The notes under the pieces: generated by a model
What the model was told of the DNA's origin: nothing
Database searches by the model: none
What the model saw: the letters and a program-made list of their open reading frames with translations, nothing else
Position numbers and translations under genes: made by a program
From: Acanthosoma haemorrhoidale
Lineage: Eukaryota; Arthropoda; Insecta; Hemiptera; Acanthosomatidae
NCBI GenBank assembly: GCA_930367205.1
Contig: OV884011.1
Span: forward strand, 167,473,226-167,537,225
Length of the DNA: 64,000 nucleotides
Direction: 5' to 3'
Part shown: positions 58,640-64,000 of the stretch, in pieces
Layout: every line of letters begins with the position of its first letter
How positions within the stretch are numbered: position 1 is the first letter of the stretch

Positions 58640-59980
58640 TGATAAGTGTTTGAAATGTTCATGATTCAACGATACACTACCCCATTGGCCCAACTCATAC
58701 ATATATATTTATTGTAGCAATACTTAATTTCGTAATAATAATTAATAACGCCCAAACTAAATGAATAAATTTCGCCACATACTCGTATCTGAGGCAGTGA
58801 ATGATGGAAGGATTGGGATGGCCGTGGCAGAAGATGCTCTGGATCGTAGATTAAGTATGTAAGATTATCGGTTGTTACAAGACTCAAGAGAAAAATTTGT
58901 ATTTAAAACTCAAGGGAATATAGTTGTTAAATGAGGAGAGCAGTGTGGTGTGTTAGTTATGTGTGCAGATAACACCGAGTCAAAATTAATTTGTTTTCAT
59001 TGATTAAATAATAATATTTGAGTGTTACCGATATAATAAGCGTACGATAATGAAACCATATAATAATATTTTCCATCACTGATCTTGTGAATGCATTATA
59101 CACCATTATTGAGCAAAAGTATAAATACAGCCAGCGAAGTAGATAATCTTCATTTATAATACTCTTGAGTTTTAATTACTACGAGGATAAATGTTTGTCA
59201 GACATATTTTTATTTTTTTTTAAAGTTTCCAGCCCAAATATCTTCCGAACAATGGTAAACCAAGACGATATATATGTATACATAAAAAAAAATACATAAA
59301 AATGGATGACAATAGAGTACATGCCGGTATGTAGAACACACCTAAGATGACTGACAGAGAAAAGCAGCGATAATTGGGTCTGATCAGCTCTTGTCATCCT
59401 AAGTATAGTCATTGGGCGTCTTCAGCGGGGCTGTGGTCACGTGGAGGACACGTGTGAAAGTGGGCTATTCAAGGGGAGCTGTCCATCAGGGCCTTCTGTA
59501 TGGTCAGCCTTCTATTGCCGGAACCGGATACTGTACTATGTGAATGAGTGGGGGGGGGGAGTTCAGGGGAAAGGGATCTCCTCAGAGATCGTACAATTTC
59601 ATGTTTCATATACGTTTATAAACAGCACAAATAAGTACACTTATATGCTTGTGTATATATATATGTGTAGTACACTTATATATATATATATATATATTAT
59701 TATACTTATTTGTAATAATAAGGAGATAAGAGCTATTTTGTATGTTTGTTCGCTGAGCGAGGTTGACGGATCAGTGCCGAATTCACATCCCTTCATCTAT
59801 TAACTTCAAAGGAAACACACAATAGCCTCGCTAATCCGATCTCGACGGGACAAAGGGTTAGGTGGGGGGAGGGTAGGTCGAAACGACTAAAAGGTTGGAC
59901 TAATTGGAACAAATACGTGTTTTACATGGTTTTTTCTCCCCCAGGAAGTCAGTCTGCCTCTCTCCGGAAAAAATAATACT
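58640..59980. other. unassigned stretch
   Basis: AT-rich with TA runs at 59654-59663 and 59679-59697 and a G-run at 59550-59558. The + strand frame 59441-59803 (120 codons) is open partly because it crosses these TA repeats (IYIYIY in the product) and is not credible as a gene. A scrap of repeat family 2 (AGTCAGTCTGCCTCTCTCCG) is at 59947-59966. Confidence 0.4.
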
Positions 59981-59984
59981 CATA

Positions 59985-60470
59985 GGGGTTGAGGTGGAAA
60001 AAAAAAGTTTTCCCTTCATTTGGAACCTGGCACTTGAAGTGAACATTGCTCTCTCTCACTCACTCTGCACCTCTCTTTCCTAGCCTCACTATGTTTAGTC
60101 CGGCGTTGTTAGACCCTACGCCTTCGTAGTAGGATTCTCTGCCTTCGTCTCGCTAAAACTATCCCATCCTTGGAAGGGATCCCTTCCATTTGGACGACGG
60201 TCTACTGGCGGCCCTACAAACTTTACCTAGTAGCGTCTCCCCCAGCGATCCACTTTGCCTTTCTCCGATTCACACTCGCCTTTGGGATCCGGATGGTTTT
60301 TGCATACCCTTAGATACCGAGTGTGAATTCGTGGTCATTCCAAGACCACATAAACTACCTGTTCCTCTTCTCCTGAACATAGTGCACTGTCGGGGCACAC
60401 CTTCTAAGATCTTATGGAGTCAGATCAATACGAATAAAGCTGTCCGTCGACTAGGCCGCCAGCAAAAGAC
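59985..60470 (+). repeat. dispersed repeat family 2, copy 3
   Basis: The most complete alignment partner of copies 1 and 2, from an A-rich tract through GGCACTTGAAGTGAACATTG to the shared 3' word GGAGTCAGATCAATACGAAT and AAAGC. A 97-codon frame (60190-60483) is open and includes SPIHTRLWDPDGF. Part of it (RLWDPDGF, TECEFVVIPRPHKLP) is preserved in one frame of copy 2 (50671-50889), so a once-coding sequence is possible. Confidence 0.7.
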
Positions 60471-60484
60471 ACCGGTTTTGTAGA

Positions 60485-61270
60485 TGTGATAAACTTGCTA
60501 CGGAAGCAAGTTCTTTAAATTTATCGATTAATACTTGGGTTCCCAGCAACGTCAGGTGAAAACTTGTCGTATTCCATAGCGATGTTTCCACCGCTGTAGC
60601 CACACGCCCTTCTGAGGCAGTAAACGTACTAGCCGAAGAATTCTGCTCACTTATTTTCGCATATAAGGCGATCGCTTTCTCCTGAATTACCGCCCCTTTT
60701 TTCCGTTCTTAATTAAACCAGAACCATATATCGCGTCATTTAATATTTCCGGTTTCGGGTTTTTAAACGATAGCAAAGGATTTCGATTGAATTGACATCT
60801 TCGGAGAAATTATCGGTTGGTGGGGTTGCCGAGAATATTAAGTAAGTTATATGACTAATTATCCAATAATAAAGAATTCAACAATTATTGACCTTTATCT
60901 GCCCCCCCCTTCCCACCCTCTTGCCTGCCCTTTATTTATACGTCCTCATAAACACGGGAAATTAGTTTAAGTATTTGGACTAGTACTGTTAATATACCCG
61001 TTTAAGTTATATACGCCGTTGATGTACGTTTTGTAAGTTCTAAAGGCTAATGGGTAATAAATCGCTAACTGTTGATTAGAGAATTTAACTGTACTCAGTG
61101 GGGGCCACGAGAAACTCGAACTTGGTGAAGTCGGATTAGCGAGGTTTTTCTGTAGCTACAATATTCGATCTCATACCATTCTAAAGAAGACGAAACCCCT
61201 AATATTCCTTCTGCATGAGCTAACATAGCAATGGTTACTGTTTATCAGATATGTTAATTTGGAATTTGAT
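60485..61270. other. unassigned stretch
   Basis: Mixed composition with a C-run at 60902-60909. No gene, repeat or RNA recognised. Confidence 0.35.
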
Positions 61271-61276
61271 GGATCA

Positions 61277-62505
61277 AAGTTAATGAAGCAAAACGCTCCC
61301 ACATTACCTTCAACCTCTGCCACAAGTCTTGTCCACTAGATTTTTCAAATTCCATTCCTCTCCCTGTATCCGGTACTTCCATCTCGACAAACGGCAAACA
61401 TGTAACCCGCATATGAGGCTAAAAAGAGGTTTGCTTTACAAGCTCAAAAGATATTTACCACAGACCCTTTCTCTAATCCTACAATCCTACCTTTCAAACT
61501 GCTTCTTCCAAGTCCACTGTGGTTTAAAATATTCTAACTACTGTCCCATTAAAGCAGAAGTTCCACAGGGCAGCGTCCTGGGTCCCTCCCTCTATAATCT
61601 ATACACTACTGACGTCCCCTCTACCCCCAATACCTTCTTGACAGCATTTGCAGATGACACTGTAGTCCTCTCATCCCATCCAGACCCCGATATAACACCC
61701 CAAAACCTTCAAAAACACCTTGATGAGATCGAGTATTGGTGCAACCAATGGCGAATCAAAGATAATGAAGTAAAATGTTTCTACATAACCTTTACCCTCT
61801 GCTGCAAGTACTGTCCACTAGTTTTTTTTTAAATTCCATTCCTCTTCCTGTATCCGAGACAGTACGGTATTTAGGCTTCCATCAGACGCTTTGGACAACT
61901 GTAGAACTACTTCAAAGGACATCCATCTCTCAATAGAAAATAAATTAGTGATCTACAAAGGTATACTTAAGCCAATCAGGACATACGGAATAGAGCTATT
62001 AGGGACAGCAAAAAGTCGGAACATCAAGCGTACCTTGATTATACTTTCAATCACTTTTAGAGCATTATTGATCTTATAAGAAAGAACAGTTTATAAAGCT
62101 TAAATTTATAATATAGAAATAGAATCTACAAAATTATACCTAAGCCAATATGGACATACGGAATGAGCTAGGACAGCAAAAAAGTCGAACATCAAGCGCA
62201 TCCAATCCTTTCAATCAAAAGTCCTGAGATCAATAGTTAATGCCCCTTATTATGTCAGCAACAAAACCCTTCATAACGATCTAAATATACCTTACATTCT
62301 TGCACTTATCCATTCCAAGTTCATGAAATTCTATAGTAACCTATCCAACCACCCTAATCCCTAACCACAGTCATTACACTGCGCCTCTCATCTCGATAAT
62401 CCTCCTCGAAGACTGAAGTCAAATATGGTATGAATGAGAACATTTATCACAATTACTTATTGCTTACTAAGGCAGATTTTAATTTTATCACAATAAAGAA
62501 GATTA
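61277..62505 (+). mobile_element. rearranged Jockey-type retrotransposon with reverse transcriptase core
   Basis: The frame 61329-61832 (167 codons) holds a reverse transcriptase core: AEVPQGSVLGPSLYNLYTTD at residues 77-96 and the catalytic-box word AFADDTVVLSS at residues 106-116, FADD standing for the usual YADD. Residues 1-33 (FHLDKRQTCNPHMRLKR) belong downstream of the catalytic box in this clade, and the same downstream region appears again after it (61790-61870), so two head-to-tail pieces are fused at RLKR/GLLYKL near 61426. After 61880 (GFH joined to QTLW) another deletion leads into SIENKLVIYKGILKPIRTYG (61891-62079), then a partial repeat of the same zone (62100-62400) and the family's 3' end to 62505. 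No copy here could act on its own. Confidence 0.85.
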
Positions 62506-62509
62506 TAAT

Positions 62510-64000
62510 TTCAAAAATTTGGAATTGGAAGTCATCTCTCCGAAATTTTAGATAAAATATTCCGACAACTACAACTATTATAAATATAGTGAAGATAAAT
62601 ACAAAATAGTCGAAATAATCTAACTTTTAAAAATGATATACAAACTAACAACACCGTATCTTCATTTGTTGGAGAATCATAAACAAAAAAAAAAAAAACT
62701 GTAAATTTACCCAATTTTAATAGGTTTCCTTTTTTTCCGTCTTGAAAATGTCCATAACCTTGACGAATAAGCCCCCGAGCTCAGATTCCAGAAATGTTAG
62801 CGAAACGAGCAGATTCCGAGGTGTTGTGTAATATATATTTAAAATGTGAGATGGTCCGTACAGTATTTAATTATTACAAAGTATTTAACAGCTAATTACC
62901 TTTGAGCAGAGACCGGCCGAAAGATAGCCTCCGAAGTGAGCATGTTGCTAAAGCAAACAACACTGGTCCCTTATCGCAACCAGATGATCTGTCACGATCT
63001 CAGCCAGACCAGCGTCCAATATCCTTTACATATTATCTGTACCTATACGTTGTCTATTCGCTATTTAGTTAGTATCTATCCGTATGCCACATCTTCGAAA
63101 GTTGTTCACGATTAAATCATTATAGTATATAAGTGACTTATTCAAATTTATTCATTTAGTAAAACAACTTGAAAAAATCCGTATGGAATAGTAGAATCGC
63201 TTTCTTCAAAAAACTCTACTGGGTTATGGATACCTCAAGTCATTCTTCTTCATTTGCTTGTTAACGGCATTCATTTATTGTTTATATGCTTAGTGAATGT
63301 GAGAAAAGGGTCTAAAGATGCTCATAGGTATTATATGGAATGAGAAATTCTTCAAGGCTACATTCGGTAAATATTATTACCATTGTTTTAAGGGTTTAGT
63401 CTTAGTTTTCCACTGATTGAATTTTTTTTTGTTTTATAATTTGTGAATTTACTGTGTTGTTTAGATTGCTGTGCCGTCGGAGACCTTTACGTTAAATAGG
63501 GTAGGTTATAGACAAGGGCCTTGAGGAATTCCTGCTAATTAATAAGATGTACAGTTCGCCTGCACGCTAAAAACCTTATCACACTCAGGCGTGATAATGT
63601 CGGTTTCATAAATTGAAATTTTCAGCCATAAACTTATAAATGTGATTATAGTTGTCATGTTATAATGGTACAAACGACTGCCTATGTTAATAATAAATTT
63701 AAGTAACAATTAATCCTGCGATTGTAGAAGATAGTTGGTTTAAACGATTGTTATTTCTCAATAATTATTGTCGTTGTATTTTTTTTTTTTTATCGGCGTA
63801 ACGGCTGAGCAGTTAGCATAACATTTCTTTAGTTGGATCCTTGAGGAATTTCTGGTTTCTCCTTTTGTCTTATTTCCAGCCACCATGAAAGGCTGGGTCA
63901 TTGGCCAATATCTTCTGTCTTTCGTGTCTGATGGCGGTCGGAGCGTGGTACTGTCCACTTATTTATTTGTGGAAATGTGAAGAATCCTCTCTTTTACCAT
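62510..64000. other. AT-rich right end
   Basis: No recognisable gene. A box A-like word (GGCTGAGCAGTTAGCATAAC) at 63803-63822 may be another SINE scrap. The word CGGAGACCTTTACG at 63478 resembles, loosely, words near 5945 and 40076. The minus-strand frame at 63758-63958 is unrecognised. Confidence 0.35.

Noticed and set aside
59441..59803. 120-codon + strand frame
   Set aside because: Its openness depends on TA repeats giving IYIYIY and on a G-run; no motif, splice site or start context supports it.
1..64000. CRISPR array, bacterial operon or prophage
   Set aside because: No regularly spaced direct repeats, no dense coding, no ribosome-binding-site pattern; the composition and elements are eukaryotic.

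Overview
This window looks like repeat-rich nuclear DNA of an arthropod, most probably an insect. It is strongly AT-rich, has no bacterial-style gene packing and no long open reading frame. It is littered with broken Jockey-type non-LTR retrotransposons, short inverted-repeat (MITE-like) elements with mariner-like ends, and tRNA-derived (SINE-like) pieces. I cannot name the species. No complete protein-coding gene is visible.

The dominant repeat is one Jockey-clade non-LTR family, mostly present as 5'-truncated 3' ends: 1-175 (-), 10516-11330 (+), 16545-16712 (+), 21950-22727 (-), 23405-23810 (+), 34165-34415 (-), 42205-42895 (+), 45875-45935 (-), 46679-46885 (-) and a rearranged copy that still holds a reverse transcriptase core at 61277-62505 (+). 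A second, different Jockey-like fragment is at 53140-53700. A second dispersed family of about 0.4-0.5 kb occurs three times (46118-46612, 50570-50938, 59985-60470). Other elements are a DNA-transposase-like helix-turn-helix fragment (5347-5553), two near-identical mariner-type mini-MITEs (56576-56685, 58523-58629), a 256-bp MITE with 37-bp perfect inverted ends (56841-57096), and more decayed inverted-repeat elements at 30824-31280, 36728-36990 and 55136-55757. A 166-bp unit is present as two inverted copies with only two differences (42631-42796, 44768-44933).

The most striking large structure is a pair of about 1.1-kb inverted arms (10578-11645 and 21635-22727), about 10 kb apart. Each holds the same composite of Jockey 3' end, half tRNA-like sequence and unique-looking DNA. 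One arm carries an extra 38-bp perfect hairpin.

Host-gene signal is weak but all on the + strand: a GC-rich island ending in a strong splice donor (26140-26465), short exon-like open segments flanked by splice signals (13159-13216, 13811-13844, 24632-24694, 57918-57974), and juxtaposed acceptor/donor motifs that resemble recursive-splicing ratchet points (5018, 29141). A cautious reading is that much of the window is intron of a large + strand gene into which the elements have inserted. This needs RNA evidence. The remaining stretches are AT-rich DNA in which I see only short low-complexity runs.
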